Source: Alphaproteobacteria bacterium (GTDB taxonomy: Bacteria > Pseudomonadota > Alphaproteobacteria > RF32 > CAG-239). Taken from it: a DNA stretch of 40,250 bases. The stretch covers positions 1 through 40,250 of the forward strand of contig JAGBDC010000033.1 of the NCBI GenBank assembly GCA_017937705.1, read 5' to 3'. The notes under the pieces were generated by a model that had not been told where the DNA came from, searched no databases, and saw only the letters and a program-made list of their open reading frames with translations. The translations under genes were made by a program, and so were the position numbers. This document shows, piece after piece, positions 8,133 through 16,227 of the stretch (positions within the stretch are counted from its first letter, which is position 1; every line of letters begins with the position of its first letter).

Positions 8133-8160
8133 ATTTTATCAATAAAGAAAGATTAAATAA

Positions 8161-9606
8161 ATGTGGCAACTGGTATTAATGATTAATGGCTATTTTATCA
8201 GTATATTAGGCTGTGCAATGCTAGCGGTTGCCGGATATGATATGTTTTTAAATTCGGCGAAATGGTCATATTTCATTAACTCGGCATTGTTTTCGTTGTT
8301 TATCGGGTTAATGCTTTTTTTATCTAATCGCACATCAATAAAAAACATAAGTATACGTCAAGGATATTTGCTAACTACTACAAGTTGGTTTTCTCTTGGT
8401 TTGTTATCAGCAATTCCTTTTTTGTTATATGGTTGTGTTCCCTCCCTTCATGATGCTTTTTTTGAAGCTGTTTCCGGTATTAGCGGAACCGGAGCTACAA
8501 TTTTTGCCGATGTTGAAAAGTTGCCTAAACCAATATTGTTGTGGCGTTCAATCCTTAATATGTTAGGAGGGATAGGTATTATCATTTTTGCGGTTGCATT
8601 ATTGCCTTTTTTGGGAATTGGAGGAATGCAAATTTTTCAACGTGAAAATTCGGATGTTAATGATAAATTTATGCCCAAATTTCACTATATAGCCAAAAGG
8701 ATTGTATTGGTTTATGTGTTTTTTTTATTATGTTGTATCGGAAGTCTTTATTTATGCGGAATGGACTGGTTTGATGCCGTAAATCATGGTTTTGCAACTG
8801 TATCGACCGGTGGATTTTCTACAAAGAATAATTCAATAGCCTATTTTGATAGTCCGAAAATAGAAGCTGTGATTATGGTTTTTATGATATTGTCATCATT
8901 GCCGATAACTTTTTATATAATGCTTATGCAAAATAAATTTCGCCAATCTATCAGAACAACACAAGTTACCGTATTTCTTAAAACAGTATTTTGGATTGTG
9001 GTTATAATGGCACTATGGATGAGAATTAACGGAGTGAATGATAATATTTTCTCTGCGTTAAGATATGTTTCATTTAATGTCATATCTGTTATAACTACAA
9101 CCGGATTTGCCTCTACGGATTTTTTGTCATGGGGAACATTTGCAGTTGCATCTTTTGCGATTATCTCTCTTATCGGTGGATGTCCGGGGTCAACTACCGG
9201 CTCAATAAAAATATTTCGTTGGCAAGTTATTTGGGCATTTTTGAAACAATCAATGACTTTGGCTGTTGCCCCTAAACGAATTGTTCCGTTAAAGATAAAA
9301 CAATTTATCTTAAGCCGAGATGTTGTTTCTTCGGTTTTGATTTTTACAACTTTGTTTTTTGCAACAACGGCAGTATTGGTTCTATTGTTAACACTATGCG
9401 GAGTTGATTTATATACTTCTTTTGCTACTGTAATTGCTTGCATAACAAATGTCGGTCCAGGAGTTGTGGATTCGGTTGGTCCAAAGGGGAATTTTTCATT
9501 TTTTTCTCCTTTAGTTAAAGATTTGTTATCAATAGCAATGATTTTGGGAAGGTTGGAAATTTTAACTGTATTGGTAGTTTTTACTCGTGGTTTTTGGAGA
9601 GATTGA
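8161..9606 (+). CDS. trkH: TrkH family potassium uptake protein
   Basis: 481 residues, typical for TrkH/KtrB channels that move K+ across the inner membrane with a cytoplasmic TrkA-type regulator. About ten hydrophobic segments are visible. The four pore-loop selectivity motifs are in order: SGTGAT (near 107), STGGFST (near 216), TTTGFAS (near 313) and NVGPG (near 433). A Gly-rich GGCPGSTTGSIKIFRW segment follows the third pore, as usual. The SD is weak. No trkA is present in the window. The stop is followed within 1 nt by the ATG of the PH-domain gene. Confidence 0.95.
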   Translation: MWQLVLMINGYFISILGCAMLAVAGYDMFLNSAKWSYFINSALFSLFIGLMLFLSNRTSIKNISIRQGYLLTTTSWFSLGLLSAIPFLLYGCVPSLHDAFFEAVSGISGTGATIFADVEKLPKPILLWRSILNMLGGIGIIIFAVALLPFLGIGGMQIFQRENSDVNDKFMPKFHYIAKRIVLVYVFFLLCCIGSLYLCGMDWFDAVNHGFATVSTGGFSTKNNSIAYFDSPKIEAVIMVFMILSSLPITFYIMLMQNKFRQSIRTTQVTVFLKTVFWIVVIMALWMRINGVNDNIFSALRYVSFNVISVITTTGFASTDFLSWGTFAVASFAIISLIGGCPGSTTGSIKIFRWQVIWAFLKQSMTLAVAPKRIVPLKIKQFILSRDVVSSVLIFTTLFFATTAVLVLLLTLCGVDLYTSFATVIACITNVGPGVVDSVGPKGNFSFFSPLVKDLLSIAMILGRLEILTVLVVFTRGFWRD

Positions 9607-9607
9607 T

Positions 9608-10123
9608 ATGTTTGAAGGATATGTTGAAGGTAGTCTTGCTTCAGATGAAAAAATTAAGGTTCGTGCAAAATATCACTGGATTGCATGGTTAGAAAGTTGC
9701 TTTTTTATATTAATGCTGGGAGGGGCTGCAATTGTATGTTGGTTTGTAGCATTTCAGATGTATGTTGATAATGAGAAGCATCTTGCAATAGGAACGGCTT
9801 GTGTCGGTTTTTGCTTTACGATTTATCCTTTTTATCTGTATTTGAGGTTAAAGCTTACGGAAATGGCTTGTACAACTCGCAGAGTTATATTCAAAACCGG
9901 CATAGTTTCTATTCAAACTTCCGAAATAAAAATAGATAAAATTGAATCTATTCAAATTGAACAGTCTTTTTGGGGACGCATTTTAGGTTATGGTAATATT
10001 TGTTTTTCAGGTACCGGAACTGCAAAAGTTGAATTTTATAATGTCGATAATCCTTGGGATATAAAACCTCAAATTGAACAAGCTATAGATGAAGCTTTAG
10101 GAATTTCTCGAAATAATGAATAA
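9608..10123 (+). CDS. PH domain-containing membrane protein (bPH2/YdbS-like)
   Basis: 171 residues from ATG 9608, chosen because GGAGAG lies about 6 nt upstream; a longer reading from 9587 would overlap trkH. Two membrane segments lie at about 22-47 and 57-78, followed by a bacterial PH domain: TTRRVIFKTGIVSI, then EIKIDKIESIQIEQSFWGRI, then GNICFSGTG. This is the usual architecture of small bPH2 proteins. These are inner-membrane proteins with the PH domain in the cytoplasm; function is mostly unknown. Probably co-transcribed with trkH, and the transcript ends at the hairpin just downstream. Confidence 0.88.
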   Translation: MFEGYVEGSLASDEKIKVRAKYHWIAWLESCFFILMLGGAAIVCWFVAFQMYVDNEKHLAIGTACVGFCFTIYPFYLYLRLKLTEMACTTRRVIFKTGIVSIQTSEIKIDKIESIQIEQSFWGRILGYGNICFSGTGTAKVEFYNVDNPWDIKPQIEQAIDEALGISRNNE

Positions 10124-10130
10124 ATTATAA

Positions 10131-10163
10131 AAAATAAGGAGGTGATTTCACCTCCTTATTTTT
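10131..10163. terminator. Bidirectional terminator between convergent genes
   Basis: Perfect inverted repeat AAAATAAGGAGGTGA / TCACCTCCTTATTTT with a two-base TT loop, A-rich on the left and T-rich on the right. It can terminate both the PH-domain gene (plus) and the autotransporter (minus), which converge here. Confidence 0.9.
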
Positions 10164-10180
10164 GTTCGTAAAACTTGCTT

Positions 10181-13100
10181 TTACCAACTATAATTAAGTC
10201 CTGCACCTAAAGAGGCAGAGTTATAGTCAGAGCTGAAAGTATAGTTAGCCCAACCATAACCGTACAGATTGTCGGTAATTCCTAAGCGTCCGCCGATTTC
10301 AATACGACCTAATGTTTGATTATCGGCTGTTTCAATAGCTTCAAGTCCGGTAATCATTACTTCGTTGCCATTAACAAAAGTTTGAACTACACTTGGTTTT
10401 ACATAAACTTTACTTCTGCCGATGTTTTGAGTGAAGTTCAAACCAAGTTCAGCTTCGATATTGCTAATATCATCCCATTCGTAAGTTTTGCCGACATTGT
10501 CTTCTGCCTCATCAAAGTTAACCTGAGTATAGAATATGCCTAAACTTGGTGTTAAAGTTGCTGTACGGCTCAATGCAAAACTATATCCGATTTCGGCACT
10601 TGCACCAAATTCTATACCATCGGTTTCAAAGCTTGCAGCTCCGTCTTCTGTAGTAGCTTCGGCTTGTTGCATACCGCCGTATAAAGTAGCAAATGTATAA
10701 AATTTATTGTTGTCGTAGCGATAATATAAACCGGCTAAGTAGCTGTCGATTCCTATTTCACTGGTAAGGTTTGCATTTAATTCTGCTCCTGTACCGGACA
10801 AATCGTATGTACCGTTACGATAAGAAGCGAATATGCCTAAGGTATTGTTAGCATTACTTTGTAAATCAAATCCTCCTTCGATGCCCCAGATTTGAGCTTC
10901 TGTTTCAACAGGAGTATCTATATTAGCATATTCACCCTGTGCAAATACCCATACATTGTCTTGTGGAGAGTTATTATCAATATGTCCTTTTTTATCGATA
11001 ATTGTCCATCCCCATTGATTGCGTCTTGGTGGATTATAAACACGTTTGCGTTTATTGGCATTTTTATTTACTGTTTTATTTGCAACATTGCGGACAACAC
11101 TACGAGTTTGCTCAATTCCTGCTCTTTGAAGACCTATACCTGCTATAATTTCAGGAGCAGAAGAAGTTTTTTCGGTTGTCAAATACCAAGTGGAACCTAC
11201 TGTTTCTCCATTGGCATTTAATATGGTTTTCCACATATAAGGGCTGCCATCTACACGTAATACACTAAATTCAGATGATGTTGACATGTCATCATTTTTT
11301 GCATTTAAGAATACTGATGATTGAGTACTATATCCGGAACTCAAGGCATTAACTATTACGTTATACGTACCGGATACATCTCCGCTTACATTGATGATAC
11401 CATTTGTTATTGTGTTATTTGCAATATCGATATCTATTTTCAAGGTTGGAGAAGAATTTGATTGTAAGCTGATTGGAGCAGTATCTTGTGCATGCATCAT
11501 ATTAGTAACATTAATACTGCTGTTTTTTCCTAAACCGAGAACAGCAGAAGAGGATAACTCAAGATTGTTTACATCACTGATAGAGTTGTTAACGTTGATG
11601 TTTCCGCCCTTGAGGTATAAATCATAGTTATTTCCTGATATTTTGTTAGATAAACCTAAAGTTCCGTTTTCAGCATAAAGACTCAATTTTGCATCGTTCA
11701 TAACAATGTTTTCGTTCATCTCAATATCGGTATCTTTAGCATTGAGATTGACATTACCGGAAGAAGTAATTGCATTTCCACTATTATTTTCGAACAATAC
11801 ATTGGTTAGGTTTATTTCTGCTTGAGATGATACATTGATTGCATCTCCGCCATTATTTTTCAATGTTACGTCAGTTAAATTTAAATTTGTTTGGTCGGAT
11901 ACATTAATTGCATTATTAGCGTTGTTTTCAATTAATACATTAATTAAATTTACATCTGCTTGACCGGATATGTTAATTGCATTCCCTTCGTTGTTTTTTA
12001 ATTCTACGTTAGTTAATTTTATTTCTGCTTGAGATGATACATTGATTGCATCTCCGCCATTATTTTTCAATATTACATCAGTTAAATTTAATTTTGATTC
12101 GTCTGAAGATATTGAAATTGCATTGTCGGAAGCATTACTCAATGTTACACCTTCAACATTAAGTGTTGTTGCGTTGCTCAAATTGAATAAGTCATAACCA
12201 CTGGCATTAATAACCGAACTTTCCGCATCGTTATTAAAACCTTTGATATTTAGTGTTCCGGCTGTGGTTGGCACTAAGTTTTCGCTTAAAGAATATGTTC
12301 CGGCTATATCAAAGATAAAAGAGCGTTCTTCTGTTGTTTCTTTAGCATTAAGAAGGGCTAAGCTGTCAAAAATAGATTTACTTTTAATTTTGATACTATC
12401 ATTAGTGGTATCGGTAGTTGCTAGAGTTATTCCCCATTCTTTAATATAGGTTTTTGAAAAATCTACATCATTTTCAATAACAAAACCATCATTTCTGATT
12501 ATGAAATTATCTTCATTTAATGCCAGTTGTAAATCAGAGTTATTATCCAAGTTTTTCAAAACTTGAATGGTTATCTCCTCGTTGTTATAACCGAAATCAT
12601 TGATTCTATCGATATAAACGGTTCCGCTTGAGCTAGTAGTAGAGGTAATGGTATCTGCTTCTCCGCTATCTAATTTAACATCAATACTCCAATTCACGGT
12701 ATCATTAGAGGTCAATGAGTTGAAAGTATAATTTTTAACGTCTCCGTCTGATAAATTAACGGCTACGTTATTCGCAGTAATATCGGCATTAGTAACATTA
12801 TTGAACAGAGAAACAGAACCGGTGCCATCTCCGGTCAATGTTACGTCATAACCGCTAACTCCGTTAATAATGTCATAAACTTCAATAGTTCCGTTATTGT
12901 CAGCTTTTAGAGTTAGGCTTGCATCTGAATTTCCCATATAGATAGCTTCTGCTCTTCTATCGTTTGAATCTTTAACATAGTTATCTTTAATAACAGAAGC
13001 TCCGTTTTCTTTGGCTAATAAAGTTATATCTCCTTCGTTATAAATAGCTCCACCAAATGCTGCCCCATCGACTGCTTCAGCATAGTTCCCGATAAAGTCA

Positions 13101-14764
13101 CCGGTAATACTATCTATATTCCCATAATTTGCAATAGCTCCACCCTTTACCGTATTACTTTGTATTTCGTCATAAGGAGGTTTGACGTAGTTTTCTATAA
13201 AGTTGCCGATTATACTATTTACGCCTGAGTTGTTGGTGATGTATAAAGCACCACCTTCAGCACCACCACTTATACCTGTCGCATAGTTACCGACAAAGTT
13301 ACCTTCAATTTTATTAATTTGATCATTTGAAGTGTATATTGCCCCACCACGACTTCCTTGATTTTCTCCATATGTATAGTTTCCTATAAAGTCTCCGAAT
13401 ATGCCACCGCCAAATAGCTCATTATTATAAATAGCTCCGCCTTCAGCTGTTCCCTGTGAAGTAGCATAATTGCCGATAAAGTTGCTATAATAATTGCTGT
13501 TAGAATTTACATCATCATTGTAGATGGCCCCACCTCTTGCAAAACCACTATCAGGAGCAGAAGCATAATTGTTAATGAAATCTCCGGTTATGCGTCCTAT
13601 ATATGCTCCATCGTTTTCATTATCATTTATAATAGCTCCGCCGTATGATTCTATTGCATATGTATAGTTTCCTATGAAATTTCCTTTAATATCAGTAATT
13701 AAACTTGCATTATTAATAGCCCCACCATGTGCATTTGAACCTTTTGCATAGTTGTTTATAAAATCTCCTTCAATACTTTCAATGCTACTTTCACTATATA
13801 TGGCTCCACCGTATGAAGTAGTACTGCTTTGAACATAGTTACTTATAAAATCACCAGTTATATATTCAATAGATCCATTATTATAGATACCTCCGCCATG
13901 AGCATCGTTACCATAAGCGTAATTGGCAACAAATATCCCTGTTATGCCATCAATTTTTCCACCTTCACCATTAGAATAATTGGAAATTGCTCCGCCATGT
14001 GCGGTGTCAGAACTATTTGCATAGTTGCCAATGAAATTTGCGTTAATGTCTCCTACAGTTCCATCATTGGATACAGCTCCTCCCCATGCACCATCTATAT
14101 CATTTATAGCATAGTTTTTTACGAAATTTCCGCCTATACTGTTGATTGTTCCCTCACGTCTATTATAAACAGCTCCACCATCTACAGAGTGGTTTCCTAT
14201 AAAGTTTCCGGAGACGCCACCAATATTATATTCGTTATAAATGGCCCCTCCATTGCCATCTGCAGTATTATTTATAAAGTCATTTGGGATAGTCAACATT
14301 TGATGTTGCTTATCGTTATAAATTGCTCCGCCATCTGTTGATGATGTTAAATTTCTAAATATTTTATAAGCAAGATCGTCCTCTGTCAGAGTGGAAGTAT
14401 CTTCAATGCGCGTAGCATCGGTATATCCACCCGGTTCGTAATAACTATATTCAAAATATCTTACGTCATTATTGGGAAGTTCTATTTCAATAAGATTAGT
14501 TCTATCTGCTGGTTTATTATTTAATATAGTCCAACCGACATTAGAAGATGGAGTAAACTTGTCTTCATCAATATTTATTTTATAATATAGCGTAGTTAAG
14601 TTACCATCTGCATCTGGTTCTTGTATTGTGAAGTTATAGTCATCGGCTGAGCCTTCGACATAACTTATGACACCGTTTTCTATAGTCGGTTCTATTTCGT
14701 AAGCAACTGCACCAGTACTTATAAATGTAGTTGCCAAAAGCATACTAACAAGTGATACTTTCAT
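10181..14764 (-). CDS. Autotransporter adhesin with Pmp-like GGAI/FxxN repeats
   Basis: 1527 residues from the ATG at 14764, chosen because GGGGAG lies 7 nt upstream; a TTG 15 nt earlier is also open. A signal peptide ends at AVA (residue 21). The passenger (about 145-580) repeats a unit of GGAIYN-type motif plus G-x-FIxNY: I count 15 GGA(I/V/L)-type motifs (one GGGI) and 14 FxxN motifs. This pair is the hallmark of chlamydial polymorphic membrane proteins. A second block of 23-residue tandem repeats (coded at 11753-12091) follows, typical of beta-helix rungs. A basic linker (NKRKRVYNPPRRN) leads to a C-terminal autotransporter barrel of about 265 residues (VWVFAQGEYA to a terminal YSW). Expected to be exported by Sec and displayed on the surface by type V secretion. 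Function (adhesion or antigenic surface) is inferred. It has no same-strand partner other than the M48 gene upstream. Confidence 0.93.
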   Translation of the reverse strand: MKVSLVSMLLATTFISTGAVAYEIEPTIENGVISYVEGSADDYNFTIQEPDADGNLTTLYYKINIDEDKFTPSSNVGWTILNNKPADRTNLIEIELPNNDVRYFEYSYYEPGGYTDATRIEDTSTLTEDDLAYKIFRNLTSSTDGGAIYNDKQHQMLTIPNDFINNTADGNGGAIYNEYNIGGVSGNFIGNHSVDGGAVYNRREGTINSIGGNFVKNYAINDIDGAWGGAVSNDGTVGDINANFIGNYANSSDTAHGGAISNYSNGEGGKIDGITGIFVANYAYGNDAHGGGIYNNGSIEYITGDFISNYVQSSTTSYGGAIYSESSIESIEGDFINNYAKGSNAHGGAINNASLITDIKGNFIGNYTYAIESYGGAIINDNENDGAYIGRITGDFINNYASAPDSGFARGGAIYNDDVNSNSNYYSNFIGNYATSQGTAEGGAIYNNELFGGGIFGDFIGNYTYGENQGSRGGAIYTSNDQINKIEGNFVGNYATGISGGAEGGALYITNNSGVNSIIGNFIENYVKPPYDEIQSNTVKGGAIANYGNIDSITGDFIGNYAEAVDGAAFGGAIYNEGDITLLAKENGASVIKDNYVKDSNDRRAEAIYMGNSDASLTLKADNNGTIEVYDIINGVSGYDVTLTGDGTGSVSLFNNVTNADITANNVAVNLSDGDVKNYTFNSLTSNDTVNWSIDVKLDSGEADTITSTTSSSGTVYIDRINDFGYNNEEITIQVLKNLDNNSDLQLALNEDNFIIRNDGFVIENDVDFSKTYIKEWGITLATTDTTNDSIKIKSKSIFDSLALLNAKETTEERSFIFDIAGTYSLSENLVPTTAGTLNIKGFNNDAESSVINASGYDLFNLSNATTLNVEGVTLSNASDNAISISSDESKLNLTDVILKNNGGDAINVSSQAEIKLTNVELKNNEGNAINISGQADVNLINVLIENNANNAINVSDQTNLNLTDVTLKNNGGDAINVSSQAEINLTNVLFENNSGNAITSSGNVNLNAKDTDIEMNENIVMNDAKLSLYAENGTLGLSNKISGNNYDLYLKGGNINVNNSISDVNNLELSSSAVLGLGKNSSINVTNMMHAQDTAPISLQSNSSPTLKIDIDIANNTITNGIINVSGDVSGTYNVIVNALSSGYSTQSSVFLNAKNDDMSTSSEFSVLRVDGSPYMWKTILNANGETVGSTWYLTTEKTSSAPEIIAGIGLQRAGIEQTRSVVRNVANKTVNKNANKRKRVYNPPRRNQWGWTIIDKKGHIDNNSPQDNVWVFAQGEYANIDTPVETEAQIWGIEGGFDLQSNANNTLGIFASYRNGTYDLSGTGAELNANLTSEIGIDSYLAGLYYRYDNNKFYTFATLYGGMQQAEATTEDGAASFETDGIEFGASAEIGYSFALSRTATLTPSLGIFYTQVNFDEAEDNVGKTYEWDDISNIEAELGLNFTQNIGRSKVYVKPSVVQTFVNGNEVMITGLEAIETADNQTLGRIEIGGRLGITDNLYGYGWANYTFSSDYNSASLGAGLNYSW
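11753..12091 (-). repeat. Tandem 69-bp (23-residue) repeats inside the autotransporter
   Basis: Four full units plus a 21-residue fifth unit. Consensus by eye is LTDVxLKNNGGDAINVSSQAE. Units 1 and 4 are nearly identical in DNA: the same string beginning CTTGAGATGATAC recurs 207 bp (3 x 69) apart at 11821 and 12028. Each unit would form a beta-helix turn. Near-identity at DNA level suggests recent duplication or gene conversion within the gene. Confidence 0.9.
13030..14332 (-). repeat. Pmp-like GGAI / FxxN repeat region of the autotransporter
   Basis: Degenerate protein repeats of roughly 25-35 residues, each with GGAIYN (or GGAVYN, GGAISN, GGGIYN) and GxFIxNY(A). The DNA shows many diverged copies of GCTCCGCC/GCTCCACC (minus-strand GG-A) alternating with copies coding FIGNY. 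Copies differ in length because of variable acidic and Ser/Tyr inserts. Confidence 0.85.
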
Positions 14765-14799
14765 AATAAGACTCCCCAATTTTTCTTTATCTGTAGAAA

Positions 14800-14828
14800 A
14801 TCTTATATTAAAAAAGAATAAAAAGCAA
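14800..14828 (-). promoter_or_regulatory. Candidate promoter for the autotransporter
   Basis: On the minus strand TTGCTT (14828-14823), a 17-nt T-rich spacer and TAAGAT (14805-14800), about 36 nt before the ATG. Hexamers are imperfect. The 116-nt gap after the M48 stop has only a weak A/T hairpin as a possible M48 terminator, so read-through from M48 is possible. Confidence 0.3.
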
Positions 14829-14880
14829 GATTAAAAAAATAATGTCATATTGGGCAAAAAAACATCTTTTTGTTATTAGG

Positions 14881-16227
14881 CTATTTTTGCTCTTTTTCGA
14901 TATCCTTAATTCTCAATTTTAAGTCATCGATTTTTAGTTTTATTGCTTTTGATGGATTGGATTTTAAGGCTTGTTCGATTTGTTGTTTTGCCAAACGAAT
15001 ATCTCTCATCAAAAAACTATATTCTGCTGCGGCATAATTATATCCGGCTACATTGTGCTGCATTCCATAAGCTCTTGATAGCAAAATCCATGCATAACAG
15101 TCCGGATTGTAGATAAGAACTTGATTTAATAAATCGACAATTTGTTGTTGTTCCGTTGCCGAAGGAGAGTTTTCAATCATTGCTTGAGCTAAATTAAGCT
15201 TAAATAATGACGAATTGGGGTGCAGACTAAGGGCTTTTTGGTAAATTTTTACTGCGTTATTAATTTTTCCCGTTTCTAACAGCATTTGCCCTTTTAATTC
15301 ATAAAAATACGGATTCTGCGGTTCTTCTTCAATCAACCCATCAATCTTTTGCATAGCTTTATCCATTTTCATCTGTTTAAAATATGCAATTGCTTGAGCG
15401 TATCTGGCCGGTATGCTGTCATTATTTTCGGGATATTTTATGAATGTATTTTTAGGTTCTTCCATATAAGCATACAATTTTGCTTTTATTCGAGCAAACT
15501 CTTTCTCTTGCATACCTTTTTTCGGTGCGTTTGATTCTTTGGTTGCTTTTTCTAAAAAAGCAATACGTTCGGTTGTTACCGGGTGGGTTCTAAAATAGCT
15601 TGTTTCCTCAATTCCTTGAATAGTATTCTGTTTCTGAATTTTTTTCATAAAATCAAGCATTCCTGCCGGAGATTGATTTATTGCTTTCAACAATTTTATC
15701 GCGGCTTCATCGGCACTTCTTTCTTCGCTTACCTGATAGGTCAACATTCCGTGCATAGCCGTACTTTGAGAGCCTAATATGGCGGCAATGCTTATATCGG
15801 CACGTCCGGCAGCAATTCCGGCAGCACTGCCTAATAACATAGATGCGAGGCTTATCATTTGTACTTCTTTTGCCTGAATTTTATGTCGCAAAAGGTGCCC
15901 GCCTTCAATATGTCCGGTTTCGTGAGCCAAAACACCGCTTATTTCATTTTGGCTGTCGGCAGTCATCAAAGTCCCGACAGTTACAAACATATTGTTTCCG
16001 TCGGCGACAAAAGCATTTAGGGATTTGTCATTGACAATATAAATCCGCCTCGGATTAAAAGCCGTTCCCGATGCTTTGAATACGGGGCGAAGTGTTTGAT
16101 GTAAAAAGACTTCGGTCTCTTCATCAGAAATGAGGGCAATAGCTTGGGAAGATGTTGCCGATAATAATATCGACAACATCGTAAATAAAAAGACAAAAAT
16201 ATTTATCCGTTTATCAGTTTTTTCCAC
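14881..16227 (-). CDS. Periplasmic M48 zinc metalloprotease with TPRs (BepA-like)
   Basis: 448 residues from GTG 16227; a TTG one codon upstream is also open, but GTG has AAAGG at 7 nt. A signal peptide ends near SSQA (29). The zinc motif is H102-E-T-G-H106 with the third ligand probably Glu169 in EERSAD. The C-terminal half (about 270-440) holds TPR-like helices (NPYFYELKGQMLLETGK, ALSLHPNSSLFKLNLAQAM). This is the layout of BepA/YfgC, which controls outer-membrane protein assembly and degrades stalled proteins. The start lies inside the last 25 nt of rne, so the two are co-transcribed and probably coupled. Neighbouring autotransporters are plausible clients, but that is speculation. Confidence 0.92.
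   Translation of the reverse strand: MEKTDKRINIFVFLFTMLSILLSATSSQAIALISDEETEVFLHQTLRPVFKASGTAFNPRRIYIVNDKSLNAFVADGNNMFVTVGTLMTADSQNEISGVLAHETGHIEGGHLLRHKIQAKEVQMISLASMLLGSAAGIAAGRADISIAAILGSQSTAMHGMLTYQVSEERSADEAAIKLLKAINQSPAGMLDFMKKIQKQNTIQGIEETSYFRTHPVTTERIAFLEKATKESNAPKKGMQEKEFARIKAKLYAYMEEPKNTFIKYPENNDSIPARYAQAIAYFKQMKMDKAMQKIDGLIEEEPQNPYFYELKGQMLLETGKINNAVKIYQKALSLHPNSSLFKLNLAQAMIENSPSATEQQQIVDLLNQVLIYNPDCYAWILLSRAYGMQHNVAGYNYAAAEYSFLMRDIRLAKQQIEQALKSNPSKAIKLKIDDLKLRIKDIEKEQK

Noticed and set aside
8913-9443. 176-residue minus-strand ORF inside trkH
   Set aside because: It overlaps a clear TrkH pore region on the other strand and has no ribosome site or recognisable domain.
13829-14341. 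170-residue plus-strand ORF inside the autotransporter
   Set aside because: It is the antisense shadow of the GGAI repeats, rich in Ile/Ser/Thr with no SD.
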